A stretch of 64,000 bases of DNA from Chitinophagaceae bacterium (GTDB taxonomy: Bacteria > Bacteroidota > Bacteroidia > Chitinophagales > Chitinophagaceae): NCBI GenBank assembly GCA_003168265.1, contig PMSV01000023.1:322001-386000 (forward strand), given 5' to 3'. Below, one piece after another: positions 40,336 through 49,481 of this stretch. The first letter of the stretch is position 1, and each line of letters begins with the position of its first letter. Below the pieces are notes generated by a model that did not search any database, was not told the origin of the DNA, and saw only the letters and a list, made by a program, of their open reading frames with translations. The position numbers and the translations under genes were made by a program.

Positions 40336-42570
40336 CTACTGCTTTATGAATTCGAGAACTTCGGGACCTGACGATCCTTTGCGAATTTGCATTACATAAA
40401 AGCCTCCTGTCCAATGACTGGCATCGATCACAGTGTCCGAAGAAACAATATTTGCTTTAGATACGCGAATGCCCAGGGAGTTGAAGATTTCATAGAAGCA
40501 CTCCGTTCCTGGCTGGTAAGTGGTTTTCAACAGCATGTCCACATGAACCGGATTGGGAAAAAGGGAAGTCGCTGAAGTTATGGCGCTTGATGAGTCGGGT
40601 CCCTGCCTGATTGTGGCCGCTATTTCGTTTCTGGCAGTGGCTACCGAGCTATAGGTTATTAGTTTTCCATTACTAATGATTTCTAATCTGTAGTAATTCT
40701 CTCCGTTAATAGGCGAGAGGTCCCTGAATTGATAGGAAACAGAAGTATCGGTATTGTGGTTTATTTCATCGATATCAATGAAGTTCACGCCATCGCTGCT
40801 GCGCTGAACCTCAAAAGAATCCAATGTTGGATTGGGACCATATTTCCAGGACAAATCATTATTGCTGGTATTGTCGGCTATAATCCAGTCTGACAATCCT
40901 GGGGCTGGAGCCAGCGGTAGAGAGGACTTAACCGCATCTGGTGGCTTGTTTTTGGCAGTTATTACCGTGCTATAGGTTATGAGGTTTCCTTTACTGATGA
41001 TTTCTAATCTGTAGTAATTCTCTCCGTCAAAAGGCGAGAGGTCCCTGAATTGATAGGAAACGGAACTATCGGTATTGTGGTTTATTTCATCGATATCAAT
41101 GAAGTTCACACCATCGCTGCTGCGCTGAACCTGAAAGGAATCCAATGTTGGATTTGGGCCATATTTCCAGGATAATTCATTACTGGTGGTATTGTCCGTA
41201 ATTGTCAAATTGGACAGGCCGGCTGCTGATGGAGAATCCACAGCCTGCGCAGTTGACGACATCTGATAGGCTCCGATATCTATGGAATCGGTGGCGCCCC
41301 TTGTCTTGCCGTCATGATCGGTCGCCGGGGCATCGGTCTTTGTTCCGGCATCAATTGCAGGGCTGCCTTGCAGGAGATGGAAATCCGCCACGCCTGGATT
41401 AGATGATGCATTCACGAAGAGCGGATTACCTGTTAAATTATTTGCTCCCTGGGGGCTGGCTAAAGAAGCATTAGCTCCATACAGGTTGTAATTGGCCTGT
41501 ACCTGCGTGGCATTGTATTGACTCATAGGAGCCAGATTCCCGCTGGGCACAGCAATATTGTTCAGGAAGGTGACATTTCCACAGGTATTGGCGGAAAGCT
41601 CGCTGCTGGTCACAGATGGGCTCTGACAGTTTTGATAGCAGGTGTTATTTACTGCAATAACGTTGTCCGATGAGTATACATGAATTCCCCGCCCGCCGTT
41701 TCCATAGACTACATTATTTGCGATATAAGTTGTGCTTTTATATGGCCCCAGGGTAGAATTATTCTGTGTATTCCTTGAATCGTCGATGATAATTCCGTTT
41801 CCATCTGTGATGCTTGCTGTGGTGAAATTTGGAATATAATTCCAATTATCATAACAGGTATTATTCATGATGTAATTCTTTGTGGTTATCTCCCCGTCGG
41901 AATTCCAGTTTTGGTAAAGTGAAATTCCACTCGCATCATAGGGTGCATACCATCCACAAGCCGAAACAACATTATTCTCAATCGTTATATAATCTGCCTG
42001 ACCGCTTCCGATACCTCCGCCGCCACATTTTTGAACCGTACAGTTTTTGATGACGATATGCTTAGGGCGATTGGAAGGATTGTTGTATTGTGGCTTGATG
42101 GAAATCCCATTGCCGGAGGTAGCCGGGTTATTGATATTCATTTTTTGAGATTGGGCATAAGCGAGAGTGATCTGATCATTATTTCCGATAACGGTAAATC
42201 CGTCAATAATCACATAAGCTGCGCCATCCAGGGTGATTCCCTGCCAATTAGAGCTTAATTGAATTACCGGTTTGTCTCCCGGATAATTCTTGAAAACGAT
42301 CCATGCTGAAGCCGTTCCCTGTGCCCCGATTATTACAACATCCGATCCATAATATGAACTTGTATATGTACCGTTCATTACCAGCACCGTGTCTCCAGCC
42401 TGAACAATATCTGCCGCTTGCTGAAGGGTCTGGAATGCATTGGTAGGAGTGCTGCCGTCGGTGTTATTCCCCGATGGACTAACATAGTAAGTTGTAGAAT
42501 AAACAGGTTTATATATGACTGATGAAATGACGAGAAGGCATAAAGCCGCAGTCAGATAACGGAATTTCAT
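40336..42570 (-). CDS. Secreted right-handed parallel beta-helix protein with tandem domains and T9SS C-terminal domain
   Basis: TTYYVSPSGNNTDGSTPTNAFQTLQQAADIVQAGDTVLVMNGTY; GNPLFVNASSNPGVADFHLLQGSPAIDAG; SLFPNPVHVDM...FYVMQIRKG. Confidence 0.9.
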   Translation of the reverse strand: MKFRYLTAALCLLVISSVIYKPVYSTTYYVSPSGNNTDGSTPTNAFQTLQQAADIVQAGDTVLVMNGTYTSSYYGSDVVIIGAQGTASAWIVFKNYPGDKPVIQLSSNWQGITLDGAAYVIIDGFTVIGNNDQITLAYAQSQKMNINNPATSGNGISIKPQYNNPSNRPKHIVIKNCTVQKCGGGGIGSGQADYITIENNVVSACGWYAPYDASGISLYQNWNSDGEITTKNYIMNNTCYDNWNYIPNFTTASITDGNGIIIDDSRNTQNNSTLGPYKSTTYIANNVVYGNGGRGIHVYSSDNVIAVNNTCYQNCQSPSVTSSELSANTCGNVTFLNNIAVPSGNLAPMSQYNATQVQANYNLYGANASLASPQGANNLTGNPLFVNASSNPGVADFHLLQGSPAIDAGTKTDAPATDHDGKTRGATDSIDIGAYQMSSTAQAVDSPSAAGLSNLTITDNTTSNELSWKYGPNPTLDSFQVQRSSDGVNFIDIDEINHNTDSSVSYQFRDLSPFDGENYYRLEIISKGNLITYSTVITAKNKPPDAVKSSLPLAPAPGLSDWIIADNTSNNDLSWKYGPNPTLDSFEVQRSSDGVNFIDIDEINHNTDTSVSYQFRDLSPINGENYYRLEIISNGKLITYSSVATARNEIAATIRQGPDSSSAITSATSLFPNPVHVDMLLKTTYQPGTECFYEIFNSLGIRVSKANIVSSDTVIDASHWTGGFYVMQIRKGSSGPEVLEFIKQ
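40632..41221 (-). repeat. Tandem intragenic duplication, about 321-bp period (107 codons), two copies
   Basis: CTATAGGTTAT at 40649 and 40970; long identical runs such as GTATTGTGGTTTATTTCATCGATATCAATGAAGTTCAC in both copies. Confidence 0.9.
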
Positions 42571-42590
42571 GGTACTGGATTAGTAGTGTT

Positions 42591-42654
42591 TTTCTCTAGG
42601 ATTTCTCTATGGTTTCTCTATGGTCTTCTCTCGTTTCTCTATGGTCTTCTCTGG
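42591..42654. repeat. Short tandem repeat (10-11 bp units, consensus TTTCTCTATGG; 21-bp higher-order unit)
   Basis: TTTCTCTATGG at 42602, 42613, 42634; variants at 42591, 42624, 42645. Confidence 0.85.
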
Positions 42655-42771
42655 TTTTTTCGGTATTCACATAGCAGAAATAACCAGATAGCTCTTTAAT
42701 TCAAAGATTATGCCATAGGTTTTTTAATTTTAGCTATTTTTCGACAGCCCAACTTATTTTTTATTGCATTC

Positions 42772-43266
42772 ATGATTAAGAGATTTTTGATATTATTTAC
42801 GGCAGCCCTGATCCTGATCCAATTTATTCATCCTAAGGAAAACCGTTCCGTTTCGATTTCACCGAATGATATCACAAACAAATTTCAGGTGTCGCCTCAA
42901 GTGCTTTCCCTTCTGAAGAACTCATGCTATGATTGTCACAGTAACAATACGAACTATCCATGGTATAATTACGTTCAGCCCATCGCCTGGTGGCTGCAAT
43001 ACCATGTCAATGAAGGTAAGAGCGAGCTTAATTTTTCCGAGTTTGGGGGATATTCAGCCAAAAAGCAATACCATAAATTGAAAAGCATTGTTGAATCCCA
43101 AAGAGATAATTGGATGCCCCTGGGCATTTACCGATGGCTTCACAGGGATGCCGCGCTTTCTGATTCCCAGAAATTGTTGATTTCAGGATGGGCAGATAGC
43201 CTTGCCCAAAAGATTAAAGTTGAAAACAATATATCGATTGAAGAAGGGCATAAGATGATTTATTAA
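42772..43266 (+). CDS. Heme-binding domain (cytochrome-like) protein
   Basis: LLKNSCYDCHSNNTNYPWYNYVQPIAWWLQYHVNEGKSELNFSEFGGYS; CxxCH. Confidence 0.88.
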   Translation: MIKRFLILFTAALILIQFIHPKENRSVSISPNDITNKFQVSPQVLSLLKNSCYDCHSNNTNYPWYNYVQPIAWWLQYHVNEGKSELNFSEFGGYSAKKQYHKLKSIVESQRDNWMPLGIYRWLHRDAALSDSQKLLISGWADSLAQKIKVENNISIEEGHKMIY

Positions 43267-43281
43267 ATTTGTCCTACAACT

Positions 43282-43938
43282 ATGCAAGCCCCAGTTTCGT
43301 TTAAGATACGCCACCAGCAGTTTTGGTTATCCCCTCAGAGGGCAATTTTTTGGGAACAGAAAAGAGCGCTGATTATTTCGGATCTGCATTTTGGGAAAAC
43401 AGGCCATTTTCGTAAGGCAGGTATCGCTGTTCCTCAGTCCATTTACCAGGAAGATTTACAGCGCCTGGTCACCCAGATCCAGTATTTTCAGCCCGATAAT
43501 CTGATCATCGTAGGGGATTTTTTTCATAGTGCGGTCAATAAAGAAATTGAATTTTTTATCCGATGGAGAAATTCATTTCCGGATTTGAAATTCCGGTTGA
43601 TAAAGGGCAATCATGATATATTGGAAAGAAGCTGGTATCAGGAATGTGAGATGGAATTGTCAGAAGATCAAATTGAAATCGGAGGATTTTGCTTTATTCA
43701 TGACATTTCTGAATGTGAGGAAAATCCAGTTAATTATTATTTCAGCGGGCATATCCATCCGGGAGTCAGGTTAAACGGAATGGCCCGTCAATCCCTTGCC
43801 TTCCCTTGCTTTTATTTCAGGAAGGATTATGCGATACTTCCTGCATTTAGCCGTTTCACGGGTTTGGCAATGATTGAACCGGAAACCGATGAACAGGTCT
43901 TTGCAATTGTACAGGACAGGGTAGTTCAACTTCAATAA
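43282..43938 (+). CDS. pdeM: Ligase-associated DNA damage response endonuclease PdeM
   Basis: Metallophosphoesterase; ALIISDLHFGKTGHFRKAGIAVPQ, IVGDFFHS, KGNHD, FSGHIHPG. Confidence 0.88.
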   Translation: MQAPVSFKIRHQQFWLSPQRAIFWEQKRALIISDLHFGKTGHFRKAGIAVPQSIYQEDLQRLVTQIQYFQPDNLIIVGDFFHSAVNKEIEFFIRWRNSFPDLKFRLIKGNHDILERSWYQECEMELSEDQIEIGGFCFIHDISECEENPVNYYFSGHIHPGVRLNGMARQSLAFPCFYFRKDYAILPAFSRFTGLAMIEPETDEQVFAIVQDRVVQLQ

Positions 43939-43965
43939 TTTCAGTAACTTTCAGAAAACAAGTTT

Positions 43966-44400
43966 ATGGGGAAGGCTTTACTGGCGGGGTTATTTTTGTT
44001 TTTTTCGGTCGGAAGCCGGGCCCAGAATTTTTTTTATGTGGAAGCGGGTTCGGGGACTGAAGAATGCATCAAGAGCAAATTGGCTCATTCCTTTCAGTTC
44101 ATTACCAAATCCTTGTTGGAATCGGATTATACAGTCAAACCGGTTGTAACTACTAATGCAGATCTCTATCAATCCTTCAGCATAACCGTGGTTGATACAA
44201 TGACACAGAAGACAGTTTTTGTTGCCCAGGAATGCTTTCCTCCAAGGCATGCAAATTCAAGAATTCCGAAAAGGGTGAGAACAGAAATGATCATGACGCT
44301 GCTTTTGGAAAAAAATTTTCAGGACATCCTGATGAGTGCACGAATGCAGAACCATGAAAAAACTTCCGGTTATTTGGGTGCCAGAAAGGATAAGACCTAG
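43966..44400 (+). CDS. Hypothetical secreted protein
   Basis: 144 aa ORF with signal peptide MGKALLAGLFLFFSVGSRAQ. Confidence 0.65.
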   Translation: MGKALLAGLFLFFSVGSRAQNFFYVEAGSGTEECIKSKLAHSFQFITKSLLESDYTVKPVVTTNADLYQSFSITVVDTMTQKTVFVAQECFPPRHANSRIPKRVRTEMIMTLLLEKNFQDILMSARMQNHEKTSGYLGARKDKT

Positions 44401-44411
44401 ATTAATCTTGA

Positions 44412-45167
44412 CTAGTTCATCTTCTTCTTTATAGAACTAACCTGTTCCTGAAGGGTCGATACAAGGTTGGCCAGTTGGTTCACATCCCATCTTTGCTGCG
44501 TGTTTGCCTTACTGATGATCATTTGGGCTTTCCAAATCTCGATCACATCTTCTGTATTTACATTATAGGGTTGATAGGCCTGATTATCGCTCAATAGGGT
44601 AAGTTTGTTTTTAAGCTTATTGTTCTTCATTACCCGCTTATACACAATCCCTTCCTGTCTTGAAACGACAACATAGGTATCATTGCTTTTCACATCTTCC
44701 ACATTGCCGATTTTCTCACCGACGATCACGGAGCCGCTGGGCGTAGGCAGCATGGAATCTCCGACGATCTCAAAAGCGCGATAATTTCCGGGAGCAAGCA
44801 TGGGAAGGGTAAATGTATTCAGTTCATCGAGAAATTCCGGGTCCCCATATCCTGCGAGGTATCCTGCAGCAGCTTTGACGGGAACCATCACTATATCCTG
44901 CGATGCGGCGGATAGCTTGAGCGCCCTTCTCCTGGATAGATAGGTACCCGTGTTTTTGCTATCGCCAAGGTCTTTTCGAAGCAAGTCATCGAGCGTTAGC
45001 TTAAATAGATGGCTGACGATTTCAAGCACATCAATACGTGGGTCCGCCCTCTCTTCTTCATAAGCCCCGAGAAGAGATCTCTTAATTTTTAGTTTTGCAG
45101 CAAATTCTTCCTGGGTCCAGCCGCGCAGTTTCCTGAGATACTTTAGGTTTTTGGAAGCAACAGACAT
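44412..45167 (-). CDS. XRE-family HTH + S24 (LexA/CI-like) transcriptional repressor
   Basis: HTH LKYLRKLRGWTQEEFAAKLKIKRSLLGAYEEERADP; S24 GDSMLPTPSGSVIVGEKI and GIVYKRV (Ser/Lys dyad); Ala-Gly linker VKAAAGYLAGYGD. Confidence 0.88.
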   Translation of the reverse strand: MSVASKNLKYLRKLRGWTQEEFAAKLKIKRSLLGAYEEERADPRIDVLEIVSHLFKLTLDDLLRKDLGDSKNTGTYLSRRRALKLSAASQDIVMVPVKAAAGYLAGYGDPEFLDELNTFTLPMLAPGNYRAFEIVGDSMLPTPSGSVIVGEKIGNVEDVKSNDTYVVVSRQEGIVYKRVMKNNKLKNKLTLLSDNQAYQPYNVNTEDVIEIWKAQMIISKANTQQRWDVNQLANLVSTLQEQVSSIKKKMN

Positions 45168-45301
45168 AACTAATAAATTTAGGGTAAAAATACTAACTTA
45201 TTTGGAATACAAAAAAAATAATTATTATGGAGCGGATCAATTGAGTGCTATCTCTTATTTTTACAAAAAAAATTGATAAGATCACGGGTAAAAAGAATAC
45301 T

Positions 45302-45523
45302 ATGGACATTTTTGAGCAAGTGGCCGAACTCAGAGCCGAGGAAGGCTTAAAAGAAGGTTTGAAAAAGGGGTTGAGAAAGGGCCGAAAAGAAGGCCGGCAA
45401 GAAGGCGACGAAAAAACTATTCGGCTAATGTTAGAAAACACGAAATTTTCTATAGAAAAAATCGCTGAAAAAGTAGGTGTCAGTGTGGCCTTCGTTAAGA
45501 AAGTGAAGGAAGGGAAACGCTAA
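45302..45523 (+). CDS. Small repeat-rich protein resembling the C-terminal tail of Rpn/PD-(D/E)XK transposase-family nucleases
   Basis: AEEGLKEGLKKGLRKGRKEGRQEGDEKTIRLMLENTKFSIEKIAEKVGVSVAFVKKVKEG; start at internal ATG 45302. Confidence 0.65.
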   Translation: MDIFEQVAELRAEEGLKEGLKKGLRKGRKEGRQEGDEKTIRLMLENTKFSIEKIAEKVGVSVAFVKKVKEGKR

Positions 45524-45547
45524 ATAAATTATTTAAAGCATATTGTG

Positions 45548-45570
45548 ACCGCCGATTCGGCGGTTTTTTA
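45548..45570 (+). terminator. Rho-independent terminator
   Basis: ACCGCCG-ATT-CGGCGGT stem-loop followed by TTTTT. Confidence 0.85.
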
Positions 45571-45616
45571 TTTGGACCCAGGCCAAAGCGCCATGAGATT
45601 TGGGGGACTGTAGTTG

Positions 45617-48085
45617 TTAGTGACCATTGTTAAGTGTAGCCTGCATTTTTCTTACTCTATCTTCTAATTGTTCACTGGAGAAGTTTTCGCGCATGCTGTC
45701 GACCTTGATGGGGAAGCAGAAGGGGGTGAGCCTGGTGGGGAATTGGATTAGAATCCTGCTATTCCGGACTCTTTCAAGCATGTTGCGAAGACGTGCTTCT
45801 TCCATTTGCTGCTCCATAACTTCCTGATAGGATTGGCGGAGCAGGAGGTTATGTTTGTCGTATTCGGACAATACATTGAACAGGAGCGAGGCGGAGGATT
45901 GTAAATGGCGCTGCTTCAGGTATTCACCAGGGTAACCCTGGAAAATGAGTCCTCCTATGACAGCGATGTCCCGGAATTTTCTTTTGGCCATTTCGGCGCT
46001 GTTTACGCTTAATAGTATATCCCGGCTCAGGTTCCCTGGGGAGAATAATTCATATACATTAGTGTCGTCTATCGGAATGGGCTGATCGCTGAGCAGCTCA
46101 AATCCATAATCATTCATGGCAAAGGAGAAGGTGATCGGGAGGATTCGGCTGATTCGATAGGAGAGAAGGGCGGCCATGGCTTCATGTACCAGTCTGCCCT
46201 CAAAAGGATATACAAAAAGATGGTAACCGTCCTTAGTTGTGATATGTTCCATCAGGAGTTCCTGTTCCCGGGGCACGCGTGAAAGCTCTGCCTGCAATTC
46301 GAAAAGAGGGTGTAGGGCACGAAGCTCAATATCTTTTTGTTTGTCAATAGAAACTTCATCGAGTTTTTTTCTGAGCATTATGCCGAGATTGGCTGATAGC
46401 GGCATTCGGCCTCCCTGCCAACTCGGGACAATTGATTTTTTTGCACTTGACTTCCTGACAATGGCCGTCATGTCCTTGATCATAACAAATTCCAGGTTCC
46501 TTCCAGCCAGGGTGAAGATATCACCCGGCGATAGCCGGGATATAAAATATTCCTCAATAACGCCTATATATCCTCCGCTGAGAAATTTTACTTTCAGCAT
46601 GGAATCGTTTACGATTGTACCGATATGCAGTCTATGCCTCATGGCCACTTTCCTGTTAGTGATCCTATATAAGCCATCGATGATCTCCAGCTTTTTGTAT
46701 TCGTCATATTGACCCAGGGCCGAACCCCCTTCTGTAATAAAGTGAAGATTCTTTTGCCATTCTTCTTCGGATATATCCCGAAAGCAATGCGTGGTCAGAA
46801 TTTCCTTATGAATTTGCTCTGGTTTAAATCCTTCGGAGATGGCCAATGTATTCAGGAACTGTATCAGCACATCAAAGCAGCGGATCATAGGTTGGCGGCT
46901 TTCTATGAACTGAAGATTCATAGCCATCTTCAATGCAGATGCTTCGATGAGTTCGAGCGAATGAGTGGGCAGAAAATAGATCTTACTGGTCTCTCCCGGT
47001 TGATGCCCGCTCCTGCCGGCTCTTTGCAGGAATCTTGCAACTCCCTTTGGGGACCCGACCTGGATGACGGTTTCTACCGGACGAAAATCAACACCGAGAT
47101 CCAGGCTTGCAGTACAGACCACCGCCTTCAATTTTCCGCTGTGAAGGGCTTCTTCCACCCAAACCCGCAAATCCATGTCGATAGATCCGTGATGAAGAGC
47201 GATTGCTCCGGCAAGATCGGGACAGGCGGTGATCAGGGCCTGGTACCAGCGCTCACTCATTCCCCGGGTATTGATGAAAATGAGGGTAGTCCTGCTATTC
47301 TGTATTATTGGGATGACTTTGTCAATGAGCTTTAACCCCAGGTGCCCGGCCCAGGGATAATTCTCGATTTGATCGGGAATGATCGATTCGATCAGGATTT
47401 TTTTTTCGATAATCGCCTTGACGATCACGCCTTGTCTTTGCAAAGGAAAGAGCAAAACCTCCGCCGCTTGTTCCAGGTTCCCGATGGTAGCAGATATCCC
47501 CCATACCATCAGAGATGGATCGGTCTTGCAATGCACGATACGGCAAATGGCAAGTTCAACCTGGACACCTCTTTTGCTGCCTAAGAGTTCATGCCATTCA
47601 TCCACGGCTATGATTTTCAAAGTACGGAAATATTCGGGGTACCCTTTTTGTGCGAGCAGCAAATGCAGGCTCTCAGGCGTAATAATCAGCACTTCGGGCA
47701 TTTGCCTTTTTTGCTTTTGCCTTTCGTTAATGCCTGTGTCTCCATTCCTGATTCCCACTTTCCATTTTATTTCCAGTGCAAGGATCATTTCCTCCATAGC
47801 CCGGCCGATATCCTTTGCCAGGGCGCGCAGAGGGGTGATCCATAGAAGTTGCAAACCATTCCTGGATTTGGTTCTGTAATCCGAAGGATGCTCATTGATA
47901 AATTGAATTACTGCGCCGAGGAAAACAGAAAAGGTCTTGCCGCATCCGGTAGGGGCATTTACCAGGCCTGAATTTCCACCGGCAATATGCTGCCAGGCTT
48001 CAACCTGAAAAGCAAAAGGCTTTAGTTGTTGAGTGTCAAACCAGGTGCGGATGATCTGATATCCTTTTGTTTGGTCGATTTTCAA
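45617..48085 (-). CDS. Ligase-associated DNA damage response DEXH-box helicase (Lhr-like)
   Basis: NAPTGCGKTFSVFLGAV; AVDEWHELLGSKRGVQVELA; QRAGRSGHQPG; 822 aa. Confidence 0.92.
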   Translation of the reverse strand: MKIDQTKGYQIIRTWFDTQQLKPFAFQVEAWQHIAGGNSGLVNAPTGCGKTFSVFLGAVIQFINEHPSDYRTKSRNGLQLLWITPLRALAKDIGRAMEEMILALEIKWKVGIRNGDTGINERQKQKRQMPEVLIITPESLHLLLAQKGYPEYFRTLKIIAVDEWHELLGSKRGVQVELAICRIVHCKTDPSLMVWGISATIGNLEQAAEVLLFPLQRQGVIVKAIIEKKILIESIIPDQIENYPWAGHLGLKLIDKVIPIIQNSRTTLIFINTRGMSERWYQALITACPDLAGAIALHHGSIDMDLRVWVEEALHSGKLKAVVCTASLDLGVDFRPVETVIQVGSPKGVARFLQRAGRSGHQPGETSKIYFLPTHSLELIEASALKMAMNLQFIESRQPMIRCFDVLIQFLNTLAISEGFKPEQIHKEILTTHCFRDISEEEWQKNLHFITEGGSALGQYDEYKKLEIIDGLYRITNRKVAMRHRLHIGTIVNDSMLKVKFLSGGYIGVIEEYFISRLSPGDIFTLAGRNLEFVMIKDMTAIVRKSSAKKSIVPSWQGGRMPLSANLGIMLRKKLDEVSIDKQKDIELRALHPLFELQAELSRVPREQELLMEHITTKDGYHLFVYPFEGRLVHEAMAALLSYRISRILPITFSFAMNDYGFELLSDQPIPIDDTNVYELFSPGNLSRDILLSVNSAEMAKRKFRDIAVIGGLIFQGYPGEYLKQRHLQSSASLLFNVLSEYDKHNLLLRQSYQEVMEQQMEEARLRNMLERVRNSRILIQFPTRLTPFCFPIKVDSMRENFSSEQLEDRVRKMQATLNNGH

Positions 48086-48099
48086 TGGATTCCTTATAG

Positions 48100-49464
48100 C
48101 TATAGTGTTTTGAGATATTCAAGCAGCGCCGATCTTTCATGATCGCTTAACTGGTCTCCGAAATAGTGCCCATAATTTCCATAGCCGGGCAATTCTGTAT
48201 TGTATATTCCGGAACCCTGTGAAGGATCGGCTTCCTGGTATTTCCATCCAACCTTTTTGTAATCGTATTCCAGGTTATCAAAATCACGTGTCCAGTGAGC
48301 CGGGCGCAGACGGCTGTTCAGGACCGCCTCCAATGTGGGTACCGAGCCATTGTGAAAATAAGGGGCCGTGATCCAGATCCCATCCAATGGTGGTGCTATA
48401 TAGCCGTTGAATGGCTCTAGCCTTGCCGGATGATCACCCTTTGCAAACCAGCTATTATTGAACCAATTCACAAATTGGGGATTCTGGTAATTGCTTTTAT
48501 AAAGGAAGGAGTCCGTACCTATGGTTTCTTCCGGGATCAATAGATTTGGATAGTCATCTCCGTTGCCATGGCATTTTACGCAGTGCTGAAGATATATGAC
48601 CCCTCCCTGCCTGGCCAGGAGATGGCTGATTGGGTAGGGATATTTTGGAGCTTCAAGTGTCCTTAGATAGGCAAGTACATCGTTGAAGTGCCTGTCCACT
48701 TCGGCTGATTCGGATGTATCGTTTACAGTCAACAAATTGGAAGCCATTAAAAACCGGCCAAAATCTCCCCGGCCGAATCCGTTGTAAAAAATCCCATGTT
48801 TCCTCTTCATGAGCCACCAGGCAGGTACATCGGAGGGTATCACCTGATCGGGGATCTCCATCATGGGTTTATCGTTCCATATGAAGGTTTGAGGATCCCG
48901 GTGTGCAGCCAGCAGGCCAGCTAAACGGTCTGCTGGGTTAACTCCTCTTGTCTGGGTATGCAGTTGTGCGCTGATGGCTTTGACAACTTTCAAAAAGGGT
49001 TCCGCAGCCTCGTATTCTTTAGGATCTGTTTTTCTCAAAAGGTTTTCCGTCATGGTGGCCGTCCTGGGATCCAGTTTTTCCCCGCCTGTAAAATCGACGG
49101 TAGAATTCCCCAGGCCGATGATCAGCTTATTTTCGAAAACCTGTGCATGGCATTGAAGGCAATTGGGCGCTACCACGATTTCACCGTTTCCAGCTTTCAC
49201 CGCAGTGTATTCATAGCCAATGTCCCGGTTGAGGCTGTCTCTTTGCAAATAGGAACTGTTCTTTTTTGCGAATACCATCCTGAAATAATTGAAGGGTATC
49301 CCGCTTTTGAGATAATCGCCATTTAGCAGATAATGATATCCAACTGCGGGGTCTCCGCTTCTTTGCGGGCTGGGCTGAATATAAGTGCCTTCTCCGGGAT
49401 TATTATATACAAACCGGGAAAACGAAAAACAAACAATAGTAAGAAGAAAGATTATTTTTTTCAT
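48100..49464 (-). CDS. Secreted di-heme c-type cytochrome (RoxA/peroxidase-like)
   Basis: Two CxxCH (CLQCH, CVKCH); IAPPLDGIWITAPYFHNGSVPTLEAVL; start at MKKIIFLL (49464) rather than GTG 49485. Confidence 0.85.
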   Translation of the reverse strand: MKKIIFLLTIVCFSFSRFVYNNPGEGTYIQPSPQRSGDPAVGYHYLLNGDYLKSGIPFNYFRMVFAKKNSSYLQRDSLNRDIGYEYTAVKAGNGEIVVAPNCLQCHAQVFENKLIIGLGNSTVDFTGGEKLDPRTATMTENLLRKTDPKEYEAAEPFLKVVKAISAQLHTQTRGVNPADRLAGLLAAHRDPQTFIWNDKPMMEIPDQVIPSDVPAWWLMKRKHGIFYNGFGRGDFGRFLMASNLLTVNDTSESAEVDRHFNDVLAYLRTLEAPKYPYPISHLLARQGGVIYLQHCVKCHGNGDDYPNLLIPEETIGTDSFLYKSNYQNPQFVNWFNNSWFAKGDHPARLEPFNGYIAPPLDGIWITAPYFHNGSVPTLEAVLNSRLRPAHWTRDFDNLEYDYKKVGWKYQEADPSQGSGIYNTELPGYGNYGHYFGDQLSDHERSALLEYLKTL

Positions 49465-49481
49465 GTTCTCCGGTTCTTTAT

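Noticed and set aside
42591-42654. Tandem repeat considered as a CRISPR array or iteron origin
   Set aside because: Units are only 10-11 bp without spacers, and no replication gene is nearby; treated as a promoter/leader repeat.
45341-45410. Repeat array considered as CRISPR-like
   Set aside because: 12-nt period degenerate repeat inside a coding frame with no spacers; it is a protein repeat.
46709-47335. Long plus-strand ORFs (46239-46712, 46709-47335, 47379-47879) over the helicase
   Set aside because: Antisense to a well-supported DEXH helicase; low-complexity Ser/Arg-rich translations; shadow ORFs.
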